Shown here: positions 23,710-36,073 of the stretch, piece after piece | Layout: every line of letters starts with the position of its first letter | Numbering within the stretch: position 1 is the first letter of the stretch | Source: Caenorhabditis elegans | Lineage: Eukaryota; Nematoda; Chromadorea; Rhabditida; Rhabditidae | DNA length: 64,000 nucleotides | NCBI RefSeq assembly: GCF_000002985.6 | Contig: NC_003279.8 | Location: 7,316,001-7,380,000 of the forward strand | Direction: 5' to 3' | Position numbers and translations under genes: made by a program | The notes under the pieces: model-generated | Seen by the model: the letters and a program-made list of their open reading frames with translations, nothing else | What the model was told of the DNA's origin: nothing | Database searches by the model: none

Positions 23710-26530
23710 GAATTTTTCCAGTTTTTAAAATTATACATTTTAAGAGTTAATTTTTTTTAAATTCTTTGTGATCACTGATCAAAAGTAAGACGACTGCGGG
23801 TGTATGTAATTTGAGGTTTTACGGAAGTTGGTTTTTCCAACTGAATTGAAAGCCGATATCAGCAAATTTTGGAAGCCTTTTAAATTTTGGAAATGATGGT
23901 TATTTGTATAATGACTAATGAAAGTTGATTTTTGAACTTTTCGAAACCTTGTTTAGAATTCAATTTTAAATTTCGAGCGTTATTGCCAGTTAGAGAGGTG
24001 ATCCGGTCACGCCTTGATTAATAGTAAAAAAAATACTGTCAATATTGCAAAAACTGAAATCACGGTTATTTATATTAGTTTTCATTGCCTAGCTTTGTTC
24101 ATCTACCAAGCATTTTGGAAATGTTTTTTAACCTGGTTTTTGCACCCAACTCGATCAATAATTTTTAATTTATATATAATTCCAGAGTTTAACAGACAAC
24201 TTTACGATTTCAATTACCACGTAACGTTGCATAACCAGCAGAAAGATAGGAAAGAAATATATTCAATTTCCGTCCAAATACTTCCCGATTTTTCATGAAA
24301 CTCATGAATAAAATAGACAATTGTGAAAAAGAATCAAACGAGATTGAAAATTCAGTGAAAAAAAGAAGAATGATTCTGTTTTAAATGCAGCAGTTTTCTT
24401 TTGCCGACCATCCCATTTCAACGCTTCTTGCATCTTTTTGCACTCTTTTCCAATTGTGCCTAATTTGATTTTTGCGTTGCTTCTGATGTTTCAGAAATTA
24501 TAATTTGTAGTGTATGGAATTTCGTTATTCCCATTGTTTTCATAATTTTTCAGCTAAAACGGAAGGCAGCTCAAAAATTATACATAATTGGCAATTTTAT
24601 GACATTAAGCCTTTTTATGTTTTGATTGTGTTTTCATTGAAAATTTCTTCAAAAATTATTTTTTTCGCATTGTCTGCAATTCAACAACGTCTAGAACTCA
24701 TTTTGTAAGAACACTTCCGCTTTATTTCTTACTTTCCAGAAGTTTGCTTGTTGTTTTCTCATAAAGTACAAAACTTTTTAATTGTTTTTGTTTATATTTT
24801 CTATGAAACCACCAAAGTTGCCAAACCACAGAAAAAAGCAAAGCAAGAAAAAGAAGTTGGTTAGTCCTCCCAAAAACGGATGTAGTAAGCAAGGGGTATC
24901 CAAAGGAGGGCTCTCAAATTTCGAATGCAAAGATTTGTGAGGTTTCGAGTTGCTCCAGTGTCATGCTCCACGCTTTTTTGAATGGAGTACAACAACAGCT
25001 GGAAAAAAGCGTGAAAAATCAGCGGAAAAAAACAAACATTTTGTTTCGTTTTCCTGCCTTTTCCGCTTTTTTCCTTCTTTTTGCTCCATTTTTGTTCATT
25101 TCTTTCTTTGAACCCTCTTGCCCTATACTGTTCTTGCTTTTTCTCATTTCACGCCTCTTCTTCAAAATATTCTCTTGGGAGATATTAGACAAGTTCTGGA
25201 GCTCTTCTACTGTGCTCCGTTTGCAGATTCGAAAACCTTTTCTCATTTCTTTTCAATCTTCCTCTTCTTTTTTCTTCTTTCCTTCTATTTTCCCCTCTCC
25301 CATGTGGAGATCGTCGACGTCTTCAACCCCCTCACTTGTTTGTTTTGTGACGTGGCATGGAGTGTATCCAATTATTTTATGTACTAGGATCAATCTATCT
25401 GAATTAATCAATACTCTGAAGAGTCTACTCAGTCTTTTTTCCTATAAACTGTTTCAGTTTTTTAAAGAGAAGCTCAATCTGGAGACTTTTCGAAACTTAC
25501 TTGAAATCATTTTTGTCCAAATAACTTTCTTTCTTTAATGAAATTGATCAATTGGTACTCTGCAAAAAAATGTCACACCTTTCAAAACATTTTTTAAAAA
25601 TTATTCCTCAAAAAATCAAAGTTTTCAAAACCTTGGAAACATGTAAAAACTAGTTATTTACAATTAGATCAGTTTCAAGGATTTTTTGATAAATTCCCAA
25701 CTGGCTCTACTCCACCTTTAATTTTAAAGAACTGCAAAGCAAGCCGCCTGCGTGATTTTTTGCCATAATTTTTTTTTCAATTCGTACACAAAAAGTTATA
25801 CAGAGGGGCTTTCGACGTTTGACCTTCAGAAATCGCCAAATAGGTAGAGTAAGTAACAAGATTCTTTTTTAGCAAATTCGTGGCTTCACACCTTTCTAAA
25901 CAAATTTCAGCATCTTTTGGAGATCAAACGACGAGAGTACCTTCAATACAAAAACAGTACGTGTTTCAAAAACGGAAAAAATTTTTAATGCAATATGAAT
26001 AGCAGTCCTTCCTCAAAAGTTTTTGATACTTTTAGCGCCACATCACACAACTTCACTTTTTCCCAGATTATCATGTTTTATCTAAAAAGACGCGAAAAGT
26101 GAATCGGAAGTGGATTTACATCATCATATCCGGTTTCCAGAAAATATTAAAAATATTTAGACTATTGATAGTGATTTAATAATTCAAAAGATAGTCTAGA
26201 GATGTGAAGGATATATTAAAAATGGAAGTAAAACTTAAAGATTTTCTACTGTGAGCATTTCTTGGAAAATTATTGTTTGAACAATAGTGTATTTTCGTGA
26301 GTTTTAATTTTTTATCGGGTGGTCGAGGGATGGTCAGATCTCCGTGGAATGCGTATGAGGAGCCTAAATAATATTTTTTTAAAAACAAGTAGAATGGAAA
26401 TAATTGGACAACAATCTGTGAGGTCAGTCACCGATTTCCATTTCTATATACAACTTTTTATTAGCAAAACAGATTCTCGGGAGTTTTTTCAGGCGGACGT
26501 TTAAACTCATTGCATATTCTAAATACATTT
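23710..26530. other. Intron or intergenic, pyrimidine-rich
   Basis: Includes a 191-codon plus-strand frame (24963-25538) in T/C-rich DNA. Its product is a low-complexity Phe/Ser/Leu string, so I do not call it a gene. A short acceptor-to-donor interval at 25911-25956 could be an exon, but its phase does not fit the neighbours as a simple internal exon. Confidence 0.4.
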
Positions 26531-26539
26531 TCTCGTGAC

Positions 26540-26901
26540 AAAAACACAAAACAACACATCAGCTTTTCTTTTCCATCGGGATAAAATAGAGTCCCCATTC
26601 ACTCTTTCGTGCCTTCAGTTTCCGCCATCAGATTTTTCTATTCTATTAGCTCTGTATATAGCTCTGCGCGTGAGTGTGCAAAAACCTTCACTTTCTCTCT
26701 CTCTCTCTCATCCAATTTCGTCTCATCTGATAACGTCTCCGAATCCAATCCATTAGTGGAAAAGGAAAAAAGTGGGCGGAGCTTCGACTTGTTTCGATTT
26801 GATTCGAATTAAACGTATGCACACATACTTTTACGGAGTTATCTACTGACACTATTTGCTCCTGTTTTATTCTGCTCCATTCAAATAAAAAACATCCAAA
26901 A
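26540..26901 (+). promoter_or_regulatory. Probable proximal promoter of the globin gene
   Basis: Lies directly upstream of the shortest first exon. It contains a (CT)n run at about 26693-26710 and a GC-rich GTGGGCGGAGC motif near 26773. No TATA box placed with confidence. Confidence 0.4.
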
Positions 26902-29684
26902 ATGCTTTTAACGACCCGTCCGAGATTCTTATTCCGCCAGCGATCCCATTCAGCATCGAGGTAGGCTTCTCCAAGTGATTGATGTTTTTTTTTTGCAAAA
27001 TATGAAAGATGTGTGGTTGTATATGTATATGTGTACATCTTTATCTAAGATCTTTGTTTTTGGAACATTTGAGGGCCCTAGAGGTCGCTAGACTTTCTTT
27101 CCTATTTGCCATTTTGCTCAGTGTTGACGGACTTTTTTTTGCTTTTTTTCTCATGACGTCGACTTCTCTCTTCTCTTCTCATCATAATCATATGATGGGT
27201 AGAAGATAAATTCACACGTACGATTCTAGAATATGTATTGGAATTTTGGGAAATACTGGGAACCGAAACTTTTAAAAAATTGAATTTTAATAGTTCATAG
27301 TCTCATAGCTCATAGATAACATATTTCAAAAAAAAAATTCAAGACTCATTTCATTAATCTTTTAACCTTTCCTTTTACAACATGTTCCAGACTTAGAAAA
27401 CCTTGTTTTCAGTGAAATGCAAGTAATGTTTTATTCAATTTAGTTTTCAATCAAAACATTCTATTTAAGCTTTCCTTTTTTCTCGTAGAACATAGAGAAA
27501 GGCGTGTCAACTGCATCAAATTGACTCGTTAACGAATGGACATATTACTTATTCCGACACTGCCTTATATTCTTGTTTTCTCATTCATAACTCAGTAATC
27601 TCGATTTCTTCTTCTTCTTCTTCACTTTCATTTATTACAACTATGATATTATTGAGATGGTATGGAACTTTGTTAAATATTAAATCTTATTTTTTCACTG
27701 CTCCAATTTTAACATCTCGGCTGCTTTCAAATTACTACTATTCATTCATTTTGCACTGTGGCAATTTTTTAATAAAATTAAAAACCGGCCGAGTTGCAGT
27801 CTACCTAAAAATCCGATGAAGTTCGGTGATTTTTTAAAATTCATCAAACACGGTTGTATTAAACTGAGATATTATAAGGAAATAATTATGTTTAAGTAAT
27901 AAAAGTTTTGATTTTCAGTGTATCCGAAAAGGGCGCCTCGTTCAGTACACCACAGGCGAACAGGAAGAACAAGGTGAATGGAAACAGAAGGATGAGTGAT
28001 TCTAACAATGTTGCATACAGTAACGGTTCGAAGGTTTGTTATGAGATATTATTACTTATAATTATTCTATTTCAGAAAGTCTTTGAAGGTGATATTGAGA
28101 AGTGGGAGCCAAATGTGTATGAAAAGGTAAGCACCGAACTGAACAATAGGAATTTTAAAAAAGTTGATTTTTGACAATTTGATTGGTCAGAGTAGTTTTA
28201 ATTTTTTTTAAAACTTTTGGCCAGGGATGTGGGCCTGGAATAAGTTGTAGTGTGATAGCAAATAGAACTTTTAAAACAAATATGTATAAATTGTATGTGA
28301 ACTAGGGTACATCCTAACCATTTCTTCAAAGCATTCAAGCTGTAAACTTTCAAATTAAAAAAAAACCAGTACTCACTTTAGAAGTACGTCTATTTATGGT
28401 TAAATCGAGAAGTAATTCTATAACTTTTGTTCAGTTTTTTCCATGAACAAAAGTTTTCAAAAATTAGAAGATCGAAAAGTCAATGTGCATAAAAAAGCAA
28501 AAAAAAAGAAGAAATAGTGAATAAGAGATGAATCTCTTCTTTCAGGAATTACTCCGACGCACGTGGTCAGATGAGTTTGACAATTTGTACGAGTTGGGAT
28601 CAGCAATCTATTGTTACATTTTTGATCATAACCCAAATTGCAAACAATTATTCCCGTTCATTTCGAAATATCAGGGAGACGAGTGGAAAGAGTCAAAAGA
28701 ATTCAGGTCGCAGGCTCTCAAATTTGTACAGGTTCGTTTTTTTAAAAAAAATAAATTAGCGAGTCTCTCGTGGTCAAACGCGTATTTAAAGGCTGATGGG
28801 TTTATTCGGTTGGGTCTCGCCGCGCGAAAAGTTTATGGTAGCAATTTTTGATTTTCGCGGCGAGACCCATCCAAAGAAATATGTGCTCTTTCGAGTACGT
28901 GTTTCAGAATTTTGCAAGATTACGATAAATTATAAATATTTGAAAGAACCATCGAAATTTTTAGACATTAGCTCAAGTGGTCAAAAATATTTATCATATG
29001 GAAAGGACGGAATCGTTTCTTTACATGGTCGGACAGAAGCATGTAAAATTTGCGGATCGAGGTTTCAAGCATGAATATTGGGATATTTTCCAGGTGAGAC
29101 CCTAGTGATTTTGATTTTGGAAATTGTGTTTTTAAGGCAATTCGCCTGATCACTGTTAAGTAAACGTCTAGATGCTAATTTTCGCGCGAATTCGCCAGAT
29201 CTTGCGCACACGGGTCTAGCCACGCGGAAATCAAGGTACTGCAACGCGCGTCGATTCTTGGGCATTTAATTTGATGCAATATCAGGCTGTAAATCGACAC
29301 GAGTTACAGTAACTCGTTGTTCGCGTGGCGAGACCCATGCGCGTAAGATCTGCCGAAAATTATCATCTGCAGACGCCTACGTAATATAGATTTGAAAATA
29401 ATTGATCGGAATAGTTGTTTCTAAATTTTGAATATCTTTCACAAATTTTTGACTATGAAATTCTGGTTTTTATGAATCGTTGAAATTTTATAAATTTTAT
29501 TATTCAGGACGCTATGGAATTTGCATTAGAACACCGTCTCTCCATTATGACCGATTTAGACGATAATCAAAAAAGAGACGCAGTGACGGTGTGGAGGACA
29601 TTGGCACTATATACAACTGTACACATGCGAAATGGGTTCATTGATGGTCTGAAAGGTGTCAATCGTTTTCCGCCTTTAGTGTAA
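26902..29684 (+). CDS. glb-18: Neuroglobin-like globin
   Basis: Six exons (26902-26960, 27919-28033, 28076-28126, 28546-28731, 28965-29093, 29508-29684) give 238 residues. A non-globin N-terminal extension of about 70 residues, rich in Ser/Asn/Lys, precedes the fold (about 76-232). The CD-corner Phe lies in the LFPFIS motif. By alignment to SPEF...H of neuroglobins, the distal E7 position is Gln131 (SKEFRSQ). The proximal F8 residue is His163 (VGQKHVKF). Nematode globins of this kind bind haem and are mostly expressed in neurons and other specific cells, with roles in oxygen or redox sensing or ligand handling. No membrane segment is present. Three further phase-matched first exons upstream would change only the N terminus. 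The symbol is from memory of the worm globin list and less certain than the family. Confidence 0.93.
28812..28868. repeat. Short foldback in a globin intron
   Basis: GGGTCTCGCCGCGCGAAAA pairs with TTTTCGCGGCGAGACCC around a loop of about 21 bases, within the 233-base intron. Confidence 0.85.
29165..29375. repeat. Foldback repeat in the next globin intron
   Basis: The left arm starting CGTCTAGATGCTAATTTTCG and running to CTAGCCACGCG is complemented, with a few differences, by CGCGTGGCGAGACCC... at the right. It shares the GGGTCT/AGACCC and CGCG motifs with the repeat in the previous intron, so both may come from one family. Confidence 0.8.
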
Positions 29685-29961
29685 TGTTTTCAATTGTTCG
29701 CATAATCTTATCCGTAATTGCCTCCAATCTCTGTGATCGTTTTCTCTTCAATTTGATTCAACTTTAATAATAATATTTGCTTTAATTCTTTCGTTGTTTA
29801 GAGTTTTTCAATTTGAATTTACAATGGCGTGATGAAATCCAGCTAAACAGGGATTTTAATTTTTAATTCACAAAACTATTTGCCATTCACATTTTAACCT
29901 CATTTTTTGTAAATATTTGCATTAAAATATTTTCCAATTTCTAAACAATTGTTTAATTAAC

Positions 29962-29967
29962 AATAAA
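29962..29967 (+). promoter_or_regulatory. Poly(A) signal AATAAA
   Basis: Lies 278 bases past the globin stop codon, just before the convergent glycine-cleavage H gene. Confidence 0.6.
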
Positions 29968-30072
29968 AAATAAATATCAAAAGAAATACATTATACTCTG
30001 ACCTAAACGAATTCAATATGAATACCAGTACCAGAATGTTATAACTATAATACAGAGATTAAAGGTGTTTGT

Positions 30073-30721
30073 TTAGTGGGCAGCTTCTTCGTCCTTCTTG
30101 AACTTTGCATACTGTTCCTCGTTAAGAAGTTTTTCCAGCTCGTCTGCTGACTTAACTTTCAATTTGTACAACCATCCCTTTTCGAATGGACTCTTGTTGA
30201 TCAGACCGGCTTCTTCCTCCAATTTCACATTTTTCTGGGTTACAGTTCCAGAGATTGGTGCATAAATGTCAGAAGCGGCTTTCACACTCTCAACAGCTCC
30301 AGTTGAGTCTCCTTTTGAAATTTCAGTTCCCTCATCCGGCAGCTCAATGAAGACGACATCTCCGAGTTGTTCCTGGAAACTAAAAATATGCAAATTGAAC
30401 ATATTGAAAAATACTAACCGTTGCAAAGTCCGTAATTCCAACGGTTCCAACACCGTTCTCTACGAGCACCCATTCATGTTTCTTCGTGTATAGACGACCT
30501 AAAATCAAAAAATTCGATGTTATACTTTTTTTCCGAATTTAAATTAATAAAATACTTTGAAAATTAAATTTTTTTAGTATTTCTTACTGCTTGATCTTGA
30601 ACAATCTTTGATTTGGCAAAAATTAGATGATTTTCAGAAAATGAAAGAAAAAATACGTACCAGATGAGGCCAATCTGACAGCGGAACGAAGAGATGGAAC
30701 AGCACGACAAAGTTGGTTCAT
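30073..30721 (-). CDS. gcsh-2: Glycine cleavage system H protein, mitochondrial
   Basis: Three exons (30661-30721, 30419-30498, 30073-30372) give 146 residues. The H protein is the lipoyl-carrying shuttle that takes the methylamine group from the P protein to the T and L proteins of the mitochondrial glycine cleavage complex. The N terminus ([20 protein letters not shown]) is an Arg/Ser-rich mitochondrial targeting peptide. The mature domain starts near [10 protein letters not shown]. The lipoylated lysine is Lys78 in the ESVKA motif, and the [16 protein letters not shown] and late conserved parts are all present, so the protein looks complete. The ATG follows TTTTCAG by two bases, fitting trans-splicing. 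Worms have more than one H-protein gene; the number in the symbol is from memory. Confidence 0.96.
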
Positions 30722-30739
30722 ACCTGAAAACAAAAATAG

Positions 30740-31880
30740 TTGTATGGAAAATGTCAAAGAAAAAAGAAGAATTTTAGAGTAGTGAAAAAGAAAAGTATCG
30801 GGTCGGACGAATGCGTTATCAGTAGTAGATAAAGGCAATATAAACTGCAAAATAAAGACAAATAGGATAGATGGAAAGATAGAGAAGTTTAGTAGGTATG
30901 AGATGATCAGAGGGCAATGATTGTCTTGGAGTTTTTTTTGAAAATTTAATGTGTTTATGTGATTTAATAAACAAAACTTAAATATGAACAAAAGGATCAT
31001 ATTTGTAAAGATGTTGGAAGGAAGATTATAAAATTGAACACTCGTATTAAATTCAGAGGCGTTAGATTCGAAGAGAGTGAAAATATATTTTCATGACCTT
31101 CATGGAAATGTTTTCATTTTTGAGACAATGTTTCGTTTCCAAAACAATTTTGTTTCACTTATTCTCACTCTATGTTAATTAACCTTTATTCTCTTCAGAA
31201 TTTCTTTTCAGGATTTTGAGGGTAGCCCATTCAATAAAGTTCCTAACAATATATTTAGACTTTTTTTTCAAAAACCCACAACTTACTCACTTTATAAATC
31301 TTTCAAGAAGCCAGTTTGAAATGACTTTTCCGTGATCGGTTTAGAGCTTTTTTTTGCTCAAAAATGCTCAAATTGAAAAACAAACACGTAAAAACCGGTA
31401 AATGTGCAAACACGCCGACGAGATTTCACAGAAGATGCATACGAGTTGGCGACAATTTAACCAATAAGCGAGTTCGATTCTTTGGTTCCGCGTCCAATTC
31501 TTGTGAGTTTCTATATTATCTATTTAAAGGTAAATCATTTTATTTACTTGAATCAAAACCAAATTATCTATGAATTGCATTAATTCCTCGGAATTCGTAG
31601 TTTTCCCACCTGAAAAATTCAATTTCCCAGAATAAATATTTCTTCTGAATATCAAATTGCAATAAACTCTCGTTTTCAAAAGAGCAGCCACAGGTGCTTT
31701 ATTGCGTCTCCACCCCGTCTATTGTGCTATTATTTTCATCCACCCATTCAAAACATTTTATCAATGCTGTAAAGCAAAAAGCACACAAACATTCGGACGA
31801 TCGTCGTCTAGTCATCGTGTTTCCACCTGTAATTAATATTAAACTATTCCTAATTTCCGTTTAAAACATACATATTCATC
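30740..31880. other. Intergenic between divergent genes
   Basis: AT-rich upstream sequence for the H-protein gene and the GTPase gene. A 69-codon frame at 31364-31573 has no splice context. No repeat or RNA gene recognised. Confidence 0.5.
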
Positions 31881-31886
31881 TGGAAA

Positions 31887-34052
31887 ATGAGTGGTGGTAA
31901 GGGGAGCTTTCGGCATAAATTCAATGAAAAACTAAAGTTATCCGATCAAAATAGAATAGAAATCCACTAATCCCTTTTATCCGAGGCGATTAAATTTGAA
32001 ACAAAAACGTTTCGAAGCAAAAAAAAAAATATTTTCGAAATCATCATAAAATGTTTTCAGAGAATTGGATCCGTCCGAGTTCTCGGAAGTTTTCACTCGG
32101 AGTAACTCCGCGAGCACTTTCACGAATCGACGCCACATCGACTCCATCTCTAGACGTCCCTCAAAAGGTGAGAACATAGGAATATGAGTCAGCAGAAAGA
32201 ATATTATATTGAATCCTGGTCCTTTTGTAAATAAATATCGGCTATAAAGAGGATGGGAATCAAGTTTTTGGAAAAAAAAGAAACATTTTCCTTATTTCTT
32301 GTAAAATCAATCCCCTCCGCGATTGTCTAAAATGCATCGAAATTTGCACAAAAAGGTGATTTTCAATATAAAGACAAAAATTATAGTATTTCAATTTTGG
32401 AATCGTTGAAATTTAATTAAATTTGCAGGCCACAAATCGTCGATTCTCGTTAGCCGCGACCTTCTTTGACGCCGCCAAAGCAGATAGAAAAACTTCACTT
32501 TGTGTTGGTAGGTTATTAGAATTTCGCCCAGTTTTATTTCAAAAACTAAAAAGACAAAAGTGCAAGATAAAATCTAAAAATTAAGAGAAAACTTCATTAC
32601 AGTGAGAACCACTAACTGAAAAAAGACAGATTTTTCTATCCAAAAAAAAATGAGAAAGTCTCTTAATTTTCCCCATTTGCCACTTTATGACCTAAACAGT
32701 GCCACGTCATCGTCTAAATCAAACAGCGTCCTCTGTGCTTAACTCTTATCACTTTTTTATGGCATGTGCACTCCTCCCTCTATGCACCACTTAGTTTCAA
32801 GCATTTTTCTTACCATATTATCATTCTTTTCCCTAGCTATTCTTATTGTTTTTGGATCAAGTCATGTCCGACTCTAAACTAAGAAACACGGTTTCTATGA
32901 AATTCAAAAACAAACCCAAAAAATATCTGAAAGCGGCTGCTCCGATATCACAATCAATGGCTGCTCTCGACTTGGAAACCAATGTGAATTGGAGAAGAGA
33001 TATGAGTATTGATGAAGAAAATGGTGCTTTTTTAAAAAAATATTTCCTGAAAAATGAATTAATCTATGTTTCTGCCATACTTTACAGATTTTTAAAATTC
33101 AAAACATAATAGGCATCAATCTACCAAAAATTCATTAAATGATTAACAAGAAACTTTCAGAAAAAGATTATCTGAATCATCAAGGCCGTTACCGTACAGT
33201 CGCTGATCCTGACTTGGAGCGTCCATTATTTGTGGAACGATCGGAAGAAAAAGGTGTTCGAACCTTCCGAAGCGATTCAATCAAACCGGCTAGAAGCCGG
33301 CGAATGGGGAGAGCAATGCGGGTGGTTGTAGTTGGAGGAAAAAAAGTCGGAAAGACAGCTATTCTGCGGCAAGTCGCATGTGTTGAGGATGTTACGAATA
33401 AGGTTCGAAGATTAAAAATAATTATTTCGGTTTCTAAATTTCTAATTTTCAGCCATATGAACCAACGATCGAAGACACATATCAAGTTCTTTTGGAAGAA
33501 CCGGACAAAGCTCGAGAGATTCTTATATTGCACGATACGGCAGGAGTTTCAAATTACGGACCGATTGAACTGAAGAAGGCATATGTACAAGCTGCAGACG
33601 CATTTGTTCTTGTGTATTCATCTGCTGATTACGAATCGTTTAACAGAGTTGATTTGCTGAAAAAATGGATAGACAGACAATTTGGAAAAGATAAGAAAGA
33701 AGTTCCAATCGTAGTCCTTGCCAATATGCGAGATCGACCGGCGACAGTTGACAGTGCTTTTGCACATAGTTGGGCTGCACGAGAAAAAGTTAAACTATTC
33801 GAGGTTACTGCAAAGGACCGGCAGAGCCTAGTCGATTTCATTCATTATGTAGGACATCGACATTTCCATCCAACCAGTAAGTTTTGAAAAATACTTTACT
33901 TTGCAATCTACCCAAAAAGCTATAACTGTTTTTTTTATTTTTGAAAGATTAAAAAAATTATCGTTTCTTTTTCAGAAGAATCGAAATTCTCGCTCTCAAA
34001 GAAGCTGAAATCAGAAAAATCTTCAAATCCAGCAATCTTGATGGACTTTTGA
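31887..34052 (+). CDS. kappaB-Ras (NKIRAS)-like small GTPase
   Basis: Six exons (31887-31896, 32061-32167, 32429-32507, 33161-33402, 33453-33876, 33976-34052) give 312 residues. Residues 1-116 are a basic, Ser-rich extension absent from mammalian kappaB-Ras. Residues about 117-285 are a Ras-type domain. Similarity to NKIRAS1/2 is strong through FVLVYS..ESF.RV.LLKK, KDKKEV.IVVL and EKVKL.EV. The P loop is GGKKVGKT (124-131), with Lys at both Ras Gly12 and Gly13 positions. The G3 motif is DTAGV, so Ras Gln61 is replaced by Val178. The G4 motif is NMRD and not NKxD. There is no CaaX box. kappaB-Ras proteins bind IkappaB and also act on Ral signalling. First exon boundaries are less sure because exon 1 is only 10 coding bases. 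Confidence 0.92.
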
Positions 34053-34350
34053 CCCCAAACTTCTTATTCTTCTAATATTCTTTGTGATAACCAAAAACTG
34101 TGATTTCACTTTTCTCTGGCCATAATTATCAAGCTCCTTCTCTGTGCCTTCATCCTCCCATTTCTTATTTGGTTTTCTTTGCATAATTTTTCATCACATT
34201 ATAGGCACCCAAAATATAATTTAATCAGTATTCTCGGTCAGCAAACTTTTTCTTATGTACGTCTAATTATGCTTCTTTTTGTGCATTATTCACCAAAACA
34301 GAAAAACTTTTCAAAATCAGGTTGCAGGTTCATTTTTTGTATATGATAAT

Positions 34351-34369
34351 AATAAAATGAATGAATAAA
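34351..34369 (+). promoter_or_regulatory. Two poly(A) signals AATAAA
   Basis: AATAAA at 34351-34356 and 34364-34369, about 300 bases past the GTPase stop codon and just before the convergent innexin gene. Confidence 0.7.
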
Positions 34370-34473
34370 ACAGTTATAATAATAACTTTACCTGAGAAAG
34401 AAGAGGGAGCAAACAATAGATAAACATGTTAGACAGAATACTTTGTGAAATTATGGTGTACTGTTGAAAAGAC

Positions 34474-36073
34474 TTAAATCTTCTGCGGTGCAGCGAATCC
34501 GTAATTGGTTTCTGGAATAAATATATGTATAAGGGAGACATTTGAAAAACTAACCTGAATAAGCCAAATCTCTTGGACTTGAAGTGAGAGTTGGAGCGGT
34601 CTGCAACTAGTGGGATATTAGAATAAGTACAATATTTATCAAAAACCAACCGGTTCAAGGCCAGCGTCTGAGCAATATTTCTTGAAAAGAGCACCGATGA
34701 CTTCTTCAGTTTTCAAAAATCCATTCGTATCCATCATGAAATAAATTAAAAGAATTCCGTCGGCACACAGGTACTTGTGAACAAAGTTGTAGCGGTGATC
34801 ATGAATATTACTGTCGAATGGCTCTCGTTCCAATGATTTTTTGATCAATTTGTAGATCATCACCTCGTTGAGCTTCTTACTTTTGATACGAAGAATCCAC
34901 TTAACAGTTCCAATTACCGAGAGCGCGGTGAGCTGAAAATATTCTTGAAAATCGTGGCCAATAGGAGAAAAAACGTACCACAAGAAGCCAAAAGTAAAGC
35001 CCAATGAAAATTTTCTCGTTAATCACATTCATCGGAATAATGCATTGAGCTTTATGATTCACAAAGTTGCTAACTGATTCTTGCAACTGATATTCACATC
35101 CCACAAGAATTGGGAAGTACTGGAAACGATTGTAACTGCCGTCTGTGAGAATTGCCGCGAATCTTTGTTTGTCGGAAAACGAGGAGAACTCGGGAGCACG
35201 TGGAGTTGGGTGAATGAATTTGCCGAGAAGCTGAAAATAGAAAAAAGACATACTTTTATTATCAGTGTCATTCAATTTATATCAAAAACTTGCTCAACTC
35301 ACATCAAAACCCCAAGTCCACGAATCAACGTCCAAGAATTTGCAAACCAAGTTCACTTGAATAATCACATTAGTTATGAAAAATAACTTTGTGAGACTGT
35401 ACAAGACACTGGGAAAAGCTGAGTTAAATGTGATCCACGATAGATATCCCATTTTGTGGGCACGACGGAACTTGAAGTGATCATGCATATAATTCACAAT
35501 TCGATCCACTTTTTCCTTCGTCTTTTCAAACGTTTTCTCGCTGTTGATTTTTCCAGAGTAATCCACAATGAAAGCCATGTCAATGTCTGAAAGATTAAAA
35601 ATTTATATTACTCTACAGAAGAATAACTCGTACAAATAAGCTTTTGCATGTATGCCCAGCACCAGAAAGGAAGAAGAAAGCAGCATACTTGAAATGCAAA
35701 GAAGAAAGGAACCCATTGATAATAGTTGACAGATGCATCTTCAGTGTAACTTCCAAATTCAGACGTTCCATTGCTCACGTCGTATCGGAAAGTTCCATAG
35801 AAAAGACAGAAATTGTGAATGTAGTCGCGCCACGATTTCAGATCTGAAAATTGAGATTAATTTATGAAAATTAACGCTATTGAAACCATCATGTTGCTTC
35901 GGGAGCATGCAATCGATTGGATTTCCGAAATGTTGTTTAGCACCAGTGAGTAGAACAAAGAATCCGAGAAGATAAACTGTGAAAAGGTGAAGTCGATCGT
36001 AAAATTCGTAGAGCTTCGCCGCTTTGAACGGTTTGGTGATGAAATCGCCGATAATCGGGATCTCCCAAATCAT
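34474..36073 (-). CDS. inx-14: Innexin INX-14
   Basis: Seven exons (35887-36073, 35634-35843, 35303-35586, 34979-35230, 34651-34932, 34555-34600, 34474-34511) give 432 residues. Innexins form invertebrate gap junctions: four membrane helices, two extracellular loops each with paired Cys, both termini cytoplasmic. Visible marks are helix 1 (FTVYLLGFFVLLTGA), loop 1 Cys in IDCM and NFCL, the near-invariant YYQWVPFFF before helix 2, and loop 2 Cys in VGCEY and AQCII. The tail ends in a short Ser/Thr/Pro-rich stretch. INX-14 is known as the germline subunit of soma-germline junctions, pairing with INX-8/INX-9 of the gonadal sheath and needed for germ-cell proliferation and oocyte maturation control. 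The ATG follows a TTTCAG 13 bases upstream. It is head to head with the gene at 36507. Confidence 0.97.

Noticed and set aside
24963..25538. A 191-codon plus-strand frame
   Set aside because: The DNA is a T/C-rich tract. The product is low-complexity Phe/Ser/Leu with no domain, signal logic or flanking splice context.
25911..25956. Possible 46-base exon between TTTCAG and GTACGTG
   Set aside because: Its length does not keep the frame between the globin first exons and the exon at 27919, and it has no ATG of its own.
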